Assembly: GCA_004123355.1 (NCBI GenBank)
Contig: SCHM01000002.1
Coordinates: forward strand, 4,623,569-4,687,568
Direction: 5' to 3'
Source of the DNA: Amphirosellinia nigrospora
Taxonomy: Eukaryota; Ascomycota; Sordariomycetes; Xylariales; Xylariaceae
DNA length: 64,000 bases
The notes under the pieces are model-generated. The model made no database searches, was not told where the DNA came from, and worked only from the letters and a program-made list of their open reading frames with translations. Each line of letters starts with the position of its first letter. Positions within the stretch are counted from its first letter, which is position 1. Of the stretch, positions 1 to 11,687 are shown piece by piece. The translations under genes were made by a program, and so were the position numbers.

Positions 1-3000
1 TTTTATTTAAAAAAGCTATATTTAATTTTAGTTTATAATAAATATTAATTTAAATATATAATTAATTATATTTATATAAAAAATATAAATTTATTTAGTT
101 TTTATTTAAAATTAATTTAATATAAAAAATTATAATATTAAAACTTTATTTAAAATATTTATTAATTTATAAATATAAAAATATATTTAAGTTATAATAA
201 TAAAATATAGTTTTAAAATAAATAATATTTAAATAACGTTAAAAAAAACTATTTTGCTAATATAAAGTTATAATATATAATTTATATATAATATTTATAA
301 TAATTTAAGTTATTATTATTATTTTTTTTTTTTAATAATTTTTAGCTAATAAAACTATTTTATATTTTATAAAAGCTTAATTATATATAATAAAAAAAAT
401 TATAAAAAATTATTTATATTAAAATATTATTTAAAAGTTTAAAAGTTTTTAAAAAATATAAACTATTTAAACGTTTATATATTTTAATAATAATAAATAT
501 TTTTAAAATATTAATATAAAATCTAAAAAATTTAATAAAAAATAATTAATAAAAATTTTTCGGTAATATAATAATATTTTTTAATTAAAATAAACTAAAA
601 ATAAATATTTAAATATTATATATATTTTTTAAATATATTAAAAAAAATAATAATATTATTAATAAATAGCAATAAAATAAAAATAAAAATAAAAAAAACT
701 TATTTATATATTTTTAAATATAAATAAAAAAATTTATATATTTTATTAATATAATATTAAATTATTTATATTAAAAAAATTAATAATAATAAATTTATTT
801 TTATAGTTAAAATAAACTAAAAATTAATAAAAAAAATTTATTACGTTAATATAAATAATATAAGTTTTTTATAAAAATTTTTAATTATTTATTTTATAAA
901 AAAAAATAAATATTAAAAATAATAATTTTATTAAGCTATTATAAATTAATAACTATTTAGTTTTTATTTATATTATAAATTTTTTTTAAATAATAAATAT
1001 AAAATATATAAAAAATATAAAGTTATTATAAATTTTATTAAAAACTTTATATTTTTTAATTAAAAAAATAAGCTTTTATATTTAGTTTTATTTTTATTAA
1101 TTATTAATAAAAAAAATTTAAGCTATTTTATTTTAAAAATATCGATTTATTTTTATTTATTTAAAATATTATAAATTTCGATAATTTTAGCAAATTTAAT
1201 TATTTTAAAAGTTTTTTTATATAAATATAAATATTATTATAGTTATATTTTTAAAAAAATTTATAAACTTTTTAATATTTAAAGTAAAATATATTTTTAA
1301 AATTTAAATTTAAAAAGCTTTTTAATATTAATATATATAATATATTATATAACTATTTTAGCTATATAACTATTTAGCTACTTTTTAGTACTTTATACAA
1401 ACAATTAAAATAATTTAACTATAATATAAAAATTAATTAAATTTAATTAGAATTATTTCGCTAGATATTTTTATTTTATTTAATATATATATATATTATA
1501 TTTAGGCTTGCTATAAATTTATAGTATTATTTATTTATAATATTTTTTTTATATAATAATTATTTAATTATATTTTATTATTTATTTAGCTTTTAATAGC
1601 TTTTTAGTTTTTTAATTTTATTTTTTTTATATAATAAATTTTTTTTAATTTAGATCCGTTTTTTTTTATATAATAACGTTAGTTTAATTTATAATTTATT
1701 TTTTAAAGTTTAGCTATTTTAGATTAAAATAATATAATTTAATAGCTTAATATATTTGTTTTTTTATAATTAAATTAATTATATTTAAAACAGCTATAAA
1801 AAACTATTTTAATATTATATAATTTTATATTTAATATATTAAGCTTATAATTTAATATTTTTATTTATAAAATATTTATAACTTTTAAATTTAAAGTTTA
1901 TTAAATAACTTTAAAAATTTTAATTAAATTTTTAAATAAAAATATAAAATAATATACTTTAAATCGTATAAAATAAGCTAATTTTTTAAAAACTTTTTTA
2001 ATATTTTTAGTATTATTATAATATTATATAATATAAAATAATAAAAAAATCTTTTTTTTTAATATAAATAATATAAACTTAAGCTAAATATCGATTTATT
2101 TATTATATAACCGTTTTAAAAAACTAAAATAACTAATATTTAAAAGCTAAAGTTTATATAATAAATAATAAATATATAAAAATAATTTTATATTTTTTAG
2201 CGTACGATTTAAATTTAATAAATAATAATTTTATAGCTATTTAAAATTAAAAAGCAATAAAAACTTTTTTATAATATTATATAATAATCGAAATATTAAT
2301 TTAATTTAAACTTTTTTTATTTATAGTTTAGTTATTTTTTATTATTTTAAGTTTTTAATCGGTTAATAAATAGCTATTTTATACTAAAATAATAAATAAA
2401 TTAACCCGGCTAAAATAATATATAACGGAATAAAATAGCTATATAATAAATAATATAATAATAGTTATTTATTTTAATTATTTTATTAAATAGTTTTTAA
2501 TTTTTATAATATTTATATAACGTTATAATTATTTAAATAAAATTTAGTTTATTATAAATTTTATTTTATTAAAGTTATAATATTTGCTTTATAAATATTT
2601 TTAGCTATAATATATTTATATAAGTTTAAACTATTTTTAATATTTATTAGGATTTTATATAAAATTCGCTAATAATTTTTTAGCAATTAAAATATATTCG
2701 AAAATTAAATAATTATTATATAAAGTTTAAAGCTTAATTAACTTTAATAAATACGTTATATTTAATATAATTAATTAGCTATATTTTTAATATTATTTAA
2801 TTTAAGCCGAAATTTTACAAATTTAAATTAAATATATTATACGATTAATTTTTTTTTAAATTCTAATAATTAGCATTTTAATAAACGTATTTAAAGCTTT
2901 AAAAAATTCCGGCCTAGCAAATAATAAAAATTATATAAAAAATATTATAGATTTTTATAGCACGCTAAAAAATTAAATTTTCGTTACGTTTTATAGCCCG

Positions 3001-6000
3001 TAAAATAAGCTATAAATCTTTTTTTTTATATAATAATACTATTATAATTATTAAAATATAAAAAAAAATAATAATCGTATAAAGTTAAAAAAATAGCTAA
3101 AAAGTTATATAGCTAAAATAGTTATAATACGTTAGTTTTTTATAGTAGCGTAGTTTTAATATTTATAATAAAATTATATACTATATTAATAAAAAATATT
3201 TAAAAACTAAACGTTAAAAATATTAATAATTAAAAGCAAAAATATTATTTTTACGTAAAGCCGGTAATATAATTATTAATTTTATTAAACGTTATTATAA
3301 AATAACTATAAAATTTATTAATTCGTTATAAATATTAGTTTATTAGTATTATATCGGTTATAAAGTTTAATAATTAATATTATATCGAATTTAATATTTA
3401 TAATAATAAACGAATTAAAATAGCTAAAAATTTTAAATTAATTATTTTAGCTAATAATATTATTAGAATAATTAATATAATAGCTAAAGTTTTATAGCTA
3501 ATTTTTATAAGCTAATATATATATTATTATTATAATTTTTATAAATTTATTTTAGTTTAATATTTTTATTTATTTTAATTAAATATTTAAATATTAATAA
3601 TAAAATAATTTTAAAAGTTTTATATTTATTATAATATTTATTAATTTTATATATTATTATAAAATAAAATTATAATTAGTAAATAATAGCTTATATTCGA
3701 TTTATAAATATATATTTTATTAGTTATAATAATTATAATATATATATTAATAACTTTTTATATATATTATAACTATAGATTAAACTTTAAAATTAATAAT
3801 AAAATTATCGAAATTATAAAAAAATAATTTTTAAAATAATTAATAATAATTTATAAAAATAAAAAAAATTATTATTAATTAATATATTTAATTATAGTTT
3901 TTATTTATAATTTAATTTTTTTTTTTATATTTTATAATTTTAAGCTATTTATTATTATTAACTTTTTAAATAAAAACTTAAATTTAGCTTAATACGTTAT
4001 TTTACGCGTTTATTTTAATAGTAATTATTTAATTTTTATATTTTTTACTATATATTTTAATATATTAAAATATTTATTATTAATTATAGTTTATTTATAT
4101 TTAATTATATATATTTTATTATTTTAACCGGTTAATAAAACGTATACGCGAAACAAAAATATATATAGCTTAATATAAAGTTTTATTATATCGTTTACGT
4201 TTAAGTTTAAATATAAATATTCCGATTTAAAGATTTATTAATTTATTTTATATAAAAACGAATTATTATTAAAATACTTTATTTTTTAATTATATTTTTT
4301 TAGCTAAATTTTAAATTTAAATTTATTTTAAAAAATATATTTAAATATAATATTATATATATCTTAAAACAATAAATAAAAAAATATTAATATATGCTAT
4401 ATATTTTAATAAAATATATAGTTTATATTTTTATATATATAAAAAATATTAAATAAATATATTTTTTATATAATATAATAAAACTAAACTAAATATATAA
4501 TAAAATATTATTATTATAATATTTTTATTAATATTATATTTAGATTTTTTTTATTTAAATATATATTATTAGTTTAATATACGCTATAATAATTATTATA
4601 TTTTTATTAAAAATATTTATATTATTATTATAGTTATAGCTATAGTTATAGCTATAATTATAATTATAGTTATAGTTTCGATTATTATTATAATTATTAT
4701 TATATTTTTTATTTTTATTATTATATTTTTTATTTTTATAAATATTTTTTTTATTATTTTTTTATAATAGCTACGATTTTTATTATAATTATTATTATAT
4801 TATTTATTACGTTTATTATTAAATAATAATATATAATAAAATTAATATTTATTTTTTAATAACGATTAAAATATTTATATATTATTATATTTAAAATATA
4901 AATTTTAAAAGTTTTTTATTATTATTTTAAATAGTTATAAAAAAGTTTAACGTTTAAAAACTTATATTCTATTTTTTATTTTAATCCGTAGTATATTTAT
5001 TAATTTTTTTATATATTTATTTAATATATTTTTTTTTTAATAAATAAATATAATTAATAATTATTTTAGCTTATTAATCGCAAATATTTTTTATAATATT
5101 TTATTAATTAGAATTATTTTAAACTAAAGTTTTATTTTTATAAATATATTATAGTTTACGCTAAATAAATTAAATAAATATATTTTTATTTTATATTATA
5201 TTAAATAAAAAAAGTTATTTTCGAAAAACTTTTTTATAACATATTTAAAGCATATTTAAACTATTTTTTTAGCTTTTTAAATATTAAACTTAAGTTTATT
5301 TTTTACTAAATATAATAATTAATAAGCTTAATTTTATTATTTTATTATAAAAAACAAAACTTATAAAAAATAATTAAATAATTTTAAAATTTAGTTATTA
5401 TTTAATAATTTTATATTATTAAGTTTATATATATTTTAAATATATTAAAAAATATATATATATTTATATAAATAATATTTTTTATTTATAACGATTTTTT
5501 TATTTTTTAAGTTATTTTAATTAAAGTTTAAAATTTTAATATTTTTACGTTTAATTTTATAAATATTTTTTATTATAAATATAATTAAAAACAAGGTTTT
5601 ATAATAATATTATTTATTATTATAACTATAGCTACTAAAGCTAGCTTTATTATTTAATAAATCTAAATTATTATTAAAATTATTTGTTTTATTATTGCTA
5701 TTTTTATTGCTATTATTATTATTATTTTGTTTTAATTAAAAGATATATTTTTATATTTTTATATTATTTTTAAAGCGATAAAAAGGAAATAAAAGTAAAA
5801 ATATTGCTACGTTTATTATATTTAAAAATAAAAGCGGAAATATTATTATTATTTTTTTTATTTATAATTATATTATTAAAGTTAATTATTATATTATAAA
5901 TTAGTTCGATATAATTAAAAATAAAAAATAAAATATTATAATTTTTTTAAAACTTTATAAAAATATTTAATTTTAATTTATATAATAAAATTAAATTTAT

Positions 6001-7770
6001 TATTAATTTATTTAATATTTTTTATAGCTTTTTTATATTTAGTTTAATTTAATTTTGCTTAAAATTATTATTTTATTATTATTTTAAATATATTTATAAT
6101 TTTTACGTTAAATTTTAAATATTAATTTAGTTTTTTAAACGAAAATTTTATAAATTTTTAACTTATTATTATTAATCGAGCTTTATTTATATTAATATTA
6201 GTTTTAGCTTTAATTATTTTTATACTAATTTTATTTTTTTATTTTATTTTAATTTTTTAAATTATATTATCGGATAATTTATAAGCGTTTTTAATAAAGC
6301 TTATATTAATGATAATAATATTTGTTTTAATAATTATTATATTAAAATTAAAAAAAAAATAATTTTAAATAAAAGTTTTTTAATAATAATTTAACGTTTA
6401 ATTTAATAAATAATTAAATATATAAAAAAAATTATTATTATGCTAGTTTTATAATTTATTATTTTATATAATATTATAAATAATAATTTAAAAATAAAAT
6501 AAATTATATATAATAAAAATAAAATAAAATATATATAATTCGTAATTATATTTTAATAGTAAAACTAATATATTTATAAACTTTAATAATAAACTAAAAC
6601 GTTTAAAAATTTTATAATAAAATTAAAATATTTAAAACAATTAATTAATAAGAATTTATAACGTTTATAATTTTATAATAACTTTAGTTACGCTATAAAA
6701 ACTAATATATTTAAAATATAAAAATATTTTATTAAACTTTTTTTAAAGCTAAATAACTAGTTTATTTAAAAGCTTTATAAAAAGTATAAAAAAAAAATAT
6801 AAAATAAATCGACGCTAAAGCGCGATATTTATTTTAATTAATAAATATATATAAATTATTTACTAATTGCTACTAAAAAAATTTATATTTTTTAATTTCA
6901 AAAGATTTAAAAATAAATAGTTTTTAATATAGTTTAATATTTATAATAAAACTATATAATAAAGCATTATTTTAAAAAAAATATTATAGGTTATAAAATA
7001 AAGCTTAATTAAAAAAAAAAAATTTATTATTAAATCTACGCAGTAAATCTAATAATAGATTCTCTAACTAGTAATATGCTAGCTGTTTATCTAGATATAG
7101 GTATTGCTAGGTGGCTTCTTTTTACGCTCCGCGTAAAGAAGCTACTAGTAATATAAACCCCTTAGGGGCTTTATTAAATATTAAAAAATAGCTAATTTAT
7201 TTTTTTGTTTAATATTAAGCTATTTAGCCCGCTTTTATTATTAAATAATATATTATTTTTATTTAATATATTAATTAGTATATTAATTTATATAGTTAAA
7301 ATAAACTATAATTTATTTAATATAAAATAAAACGTTATAATATTATTTTTTTTTAAGTTTTAAAGCTTTTATTTTTAGTTATTTATAATGTTTTTATTAT
7401 TTTTAGCATATTATAAAAAATTTTAAGCTTTAAATATTTAGTTTTAAAATCTTTTTAGCTTAATTTTATTATTATAATTTATTTAAGTTAGCTAAATTTT
7501 AATAATTTAATAATAATAAAATATTATATAGTTTTAAAATTAAAAATATTTTTTATTTTAATATTAGTTTTAATATAGTACTTTTATTTATATTAAATAA
7601 ACTATATATTATTCTTAGTATATTTTATATATTTTTATAAATAATTAAAATAAACTATTTATATTATTTATAGTTTAATTAATATATAAATTAATATATT
7701 AACTTGTTTTTATATTTTTTTTTACTATAATATTTTAATTTTAATATAATTTTTTAATACTATTAGTTTA
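1..7770. repeat. RIP-mutated AT-rich block
   Basis: Almost pure A and T for 7.8 kb with no usable reading frame. The few remaining C and G sit mostly in contexts such as gct, acg, tcg and agct, while CpA and TpG are rare; that is the footprint of repeat-induced point mutation, which converts CpA to TpA on both strands. Low-complexity stretches occur, for example TTATAG/ATTATT runs around 4620-4780. The block is probably decayed transposon sequence forming heterochromatin (subtelomeric or dispersed); no telomere repeat is visible at position 1 and I could not recognise a transposon family. The right edge grades into normal DNA between about 7770 and 7900. Confidence 0.85.
7030..7175. repeat. 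RIP-spared island with hairpins
   Basis: Inside the AT-rich block this stretch of about 145 bases has normal composition. It contains an inverted repeat at 7114-7142 (arms GCTTCTTTTTACGC and GCGTAAAGAAGC around a short loop) and a second palindrome CCCCTTAGGGG at 7158-7168. The word CTAGTAATAT occurs on both sides, near 7067 and 7144. It has no coding capacity. It may be a short non-autonomous element or palindromic insertion that arrived after RIP, or one too short to be recognised by RIP. Confidence 0.5.
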
Positions 7771-7870
7771 AAAAAATCTATATAAATAATATAAATATAA
7801 AAAACCTATATAAATAATATAAGTACAAAAAAACCCACGTAAATAGCATAGGGACAAAAAACCTATAGGT
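7771..7870. repeat. Short tandem repeat with RIP gradient
   Basis: Three adjacent units of 28-29 nt (7771-7798, 7799-7826, 7827-7855), each opening with an A-run, and a more diverged fourth unit from 7856. Compared with the third unit, the second differs mostly by C-to-T and G-to-A changes, and the first carries still more of the same changes. The array forms the boundary between heterochromatin and the gene-bearing sequence. Confidence 0.6.
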
Positions 7871-8340
7871 AAAAAAAACCCACTGTGCCCACATAGGTTT
7901 TCATAGGTTCTGGGTAAATAGGTTTTGGGTAAAAAATCCAAACCCTACTTCTTCGTACGCCCTGATCGACACACCCGTCTGGCCCTTCTCTTCCCGTCGT
8001 GCAGCACGGGTGTCACAGTGTTTATTATACTGAACCCGAATCTTTCTTCCCTACGACTCTGCTGACCACCCCCTCACTTACTTCCAACTCCCTCTTCTAT
8101 CGCCTCGGTGCTCGCGATGCCGCAAACAGTATACCAACGCCCCTGGCCACAATGGGTAGTCCTCACGACCACTCTCCCCCTCACCGTCGCCTGGGTGGCC
8201 CTAACATTCACAAAGGGCGCCGCCGACCGAGACGCCTTGACTGCGGGGTCGACCAGTATCTTAATGATAGTGCTCTTTTTCATTTTTGATCCCGAGACGA
8301 CCATCACTACTCGCGGGGTCCTTCCCGACGGCACCGCGGT

Positions 8341-8631
8341 GAAGATCCGCCGGCCGCTTATCGGTTTAAGAAGTATGAGTCCCAGCTCGGGGTCACGGGG
8401 GGCTATGAGGTTAGGATTGATGGATTTCGGTATGAGCGTGCTTACATTCGGATTTAAGAGTCCTTTCGAGACTTCTTGGGCGCTAGAGCGAGCGTGGCTA
8501 GGAAAGTTACCAAGGTGACGGCTAGTCCCGAACCTAATTTCTCGGTGTGTTCGGAGAAAGCAAAAAGCCAGGGCGCCCTCTATGTCCGACTAGATCCGGC
8601 TCTGATCTCATCTTTGACAACACCACCGTGA
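8341..8631 (+). pseudogene. Relic of an unidentified gene, in-frame TAA
   Basis: One frame reads as a coherent protein of about 97 codons (residues such as FKKYESQLGVTGGYEVRIDG, then ESFRDFLGARASVARK, then NFSVCSEKAKSQGALYVRL), interrupted only by a TAA at 8455-8457 and ending with TGA at 8629-8631. The TAA would be CAA before one C-to-T change, as expected next to a RIP block. I do not recognise the family. An overlapping frame at 8108-8518 encodes a possible hydrophobic segment (SILMIVLFFIF) and could be an upstream part in another frame. No convincing start codon is seen. It is probably a degraded gene rather than a functional one. Confidence 0.35.
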
Positions 8632-9325
8632 ATGACGGCTTGAAGCGCTCGCCTTTCACATTCCCTATTATGCACCAGAAGCCTCCTGAACTTCGGACCC
8701 TGAGCCATGCCGAGGCAGATTTAGTCCCGCTTTACTTGATAAACCCCGAGTTCTCCGTGCTCTCCTTAACATCATGTCATCGGAGCCAGGTTGAGGGGTT
8801 TGACGTCTCCGACGTGCAAGTGGTTAATCACCATCTTCCACAAAGCATTATACAACCGACTATCGCCCTTATCGGAATCAGCAAGCATATCTGACTACGG
8901 CTTGCATAACAGTGCGATTGTAAGCCCGACGGGCTTGTGCCGATTGCGTCGGGTACATTCACGCTTCCTTGTGACTACGAAAGAGAAGGTTCACCAACAG
9001 ATGCAATGCTATGGAAATGAATAAGCAATGTCTGATACAAGTTCTATTTTTCTCATTTATTTACTATCTTCAACGTACTTAAAACATAAGTCTCTATCGC
9101 TGTCGAATATGGTTAAGGGCAAGGAGAATGAAGCCTGCTGCGTGCATTGTACGGCGACAGTATCGCAAGTTTGTTCATGTCAAGTTTATGCGATAATCGA
9201 TTAGGATTGACTATAATATGGGTTTAACAATATTATACATGAAACTTTTCCGACCACATTATTCGATTGCGGCCCGTTCCATTCCCTGTGAGGTGCAGCA
9301 AACCACCCACTATGAGAGCACCACA
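8632..9325. other. Intergenic, nothing recognised
   Basis: Normal-composition DNA with only short chance reading frames. It lies downstream of the relic and beyond the 3' end of the allergen-like gene. Confidence 0.5.
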
Positions 9326-10018
9326 TCACTTTTTCATTCGTGCGTCAAACTCCTCCCTAGACATGGGCGGGTTAACGGTGACGCCTTCATCGAGCGTTGG
9401 TTCCTGGATTGTTTCCTTGATAGGAATCGTCTTATGCGTAACGGACGGCACCACAGTTTCTAAGCGTCATTTAGTACGTCATGGTGCGACTGGGGTGTGT
9501 CAGGGGTATGGTGGCTATGAGAAACGCCACAAGCCGGGGACGGAATAAAATCACCTTTTTCAACTACGGGCTGAATGGTCTCATGAAGGTGGTGATGAGT
9601 ACGGTCAGACGTCAACGTCGGCTCCTGAATCGTCTCGCGGTGGGTTCCAGCTTCTTTGCTAACATTCTTGAACTGGGCTTGCTTGCGCTCATGCGCAGCC
9701 TTGGCCTCACCCTGATCACGGTTGATGTGGCGATGCTGGACGTCGGCTTGTTCGTGCTGATGCTTCTTCGGGCATCACCTCGCGCTCTTTGAGGGGTTGG
9801 ACCGTGGTCTTGTAGTGGTCTTGGTGTCGCTCTCTTTCGACCGTCTTCTGCTCTCGCTGCTCATGCTTCTTGTGAATGGTCTCATGCTCAACGGCTGGCG
9901 CGGTCTCCTTGGTCATTGATGCGGTGTCCTTGTCACCAGTACTCGCGGGCGATGGTCGCTCCTCTTCTTTGGAGCTCCCGGGGAAGATTTTGCTGAATGC
10001 GGTAGATGCGGCGTCCAT
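9326..10018 (-). CDS. Allergen-like hydrophilic stress protein (frame-broken)
   Basis: A member of the fungal 'allergen' family of His/Glu-rich hydrophilic proteins; their cellular role is not established, a LEA-like stress function being inferred. Start ATG at 10018. Visible family blocks: HETIHKKHEQREQKTVERER, HQDHYKTTVQPLKEREV, HLHETIQPVVEKE, PSVTHKTIPIKETIQEPTLD and the C-terminus FDARMKK. A 95-nt GT-AG intron at 9460-9554 joins VVEK to ETVVPSV in phase. The frame changes near 9760-9766 (EE, then HQHEQADVQHR), equal to one extra base or two missing ones. After correction the product is 198 aa. There is no signal peptide. Family identity is firm; whether the break is biological or an assembly error is open. 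Confidence 0.8.
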
Positions 10019-11687
10019 GGTTGCAAAAGTTAAATGGGTTGGTATGCAATAGGGGTTGGTATGTAATAGGGGTTGATGTTACGTAGAAGTTGATGGTTAG
10101 GAAGTCTTATGATCGATGCCAGATATGATTGAGATGGCTGCTGTAATACGATTATATATATGTGGGTTACGCCTTACGTTTATGATCTAAGTACGTAGAT
10201 TCTTTCTAAATCATCATCATCATGAATGCCTTGAGATGGTACTACCACCGTTCCCGAGGCTATGGGATATCTATGACCACTCCGGATCATCATATGCAAG
10301 CCTCATCCTGCTCCTCGGAGGGAGTTGTCCAGGATGGTTTCCCGCCAATACAGGGCTAAACACCTTGGTTAGCTTAGGTATACGATGATACTCTCCGGTT
10401 GAATCTTATTCGCATCTTAGATTCGTCATTTCCATACGTACCCGTTTTCTCCCTCGCAACTTTTCATGTTTAGGAGTACAGAGAATTGGCCTACTGCCAC
10501 TATGATGTCACTATGACAGCTACAACGTATTTCTATCTCCTGCCCAGAACGAAACTTATGGGCATTCCAGCCAATAGTGCCATTGAATCCAACCTAAGGG
10601 TGCACTTAAACATTTATAAACCTTAAGGCCAGACAATGACCGAACACTATTGAGCCCCAGTGGCAAGACCTTGGAAGAAACCATAACAGTACCTACAGGT
10701 AGGTAAGACTAACGTACTGTACGAGACATATTGCATACTTATTGTGGCATTCGGGTAAGGTTGTAGGCCTAATAGATAAAGTCTAGAAAATGCAATAATG
10801 ATGTAGGCATTCGAAAAGGAACGGGTACCTATTACCTATATCTGCAGTGTTTGTGTGGCAGCTGTCGCATTGCCGGGTTGTAGTGTAGCTTAGCTTAATG
10901 GGTGGATGTTTTGCCTTGGTTGGGTTATTAGCATGGCCCCTGCACTATAGACACGCTCAATCGAGAGAGAAGCTAGGTACCAATTTCCCCCCTTTTCTCC
11001 CTTTATGCATGCTGCCTTGTTGTCTGTCAGGCGTAATTTATCTTCATTGATGATTTATCAAGAGTTCCCGCGTCGATAGACTTAACAGCGGCCCTTTTTT
11101 TCCCCTAGTATACACACACCATAGTTTTTAGTCGGATGTATCAATCTCTCAATCCACTCCACGCACTCTTCTAATAACATTACCACCTTATGATATACTT
11201 TGTGTCTTAGATAGATAGATATTGGCTCTCCCTGATGGTGAGAGCAGAAACCACTGTGCTTGGCAGAGTCTACTATCGAAGGCGCTCGAATCTATTTACC
11301 TAATCAAGTACATTTGGGGATATGGATATTGAAGCATATTACGAATGGCAGATTGGAGACAAGCGATAATGACATGGCGGCTGGCCTAAGGTAAACTTCC
11401 TTTCGGAAACACGGATGAAGGTTTGCCCCCTGCTTCACAAATTCTAATTCCAGCAAGTCGCTTAGGTCGGTTATCGGTCAGGTTTTCTTATCGAGTAAAA
11501 GGCTACCTAATCAAAAGCGAACCAGAAAATTACCTAGTACATTGTAAATAGCCGACAACAAAGGGCGGCCGTTACCGAACAACCTCAGGCTCCGAGATCA
11601 CCCTCCACAGCCAATTCCATACCTCTCGCCATCTCTTTGTTATATCAAAGATGGCGTTAATGAACGCGTCGCGATTCTTTCCATCCT
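10019..11687. other. Intergenic, promoter of allergen-like gene
   Basis: 1.7 kb without a supported gene; only short chance frames. It contains the upstream region of the minus-strand allergen-like gene and the 3' flank of the cyclase gene. No repeats or RNA genes recognised. Confidence 0.5.

Noticed and set aside
4600-4800. Regular TTATAG/ATTATT runs resembling a designed or CRISPR-like array
   Set aside because: Simple-sequence AT repeats within a RIP block; no constant repeat with unique spacers.
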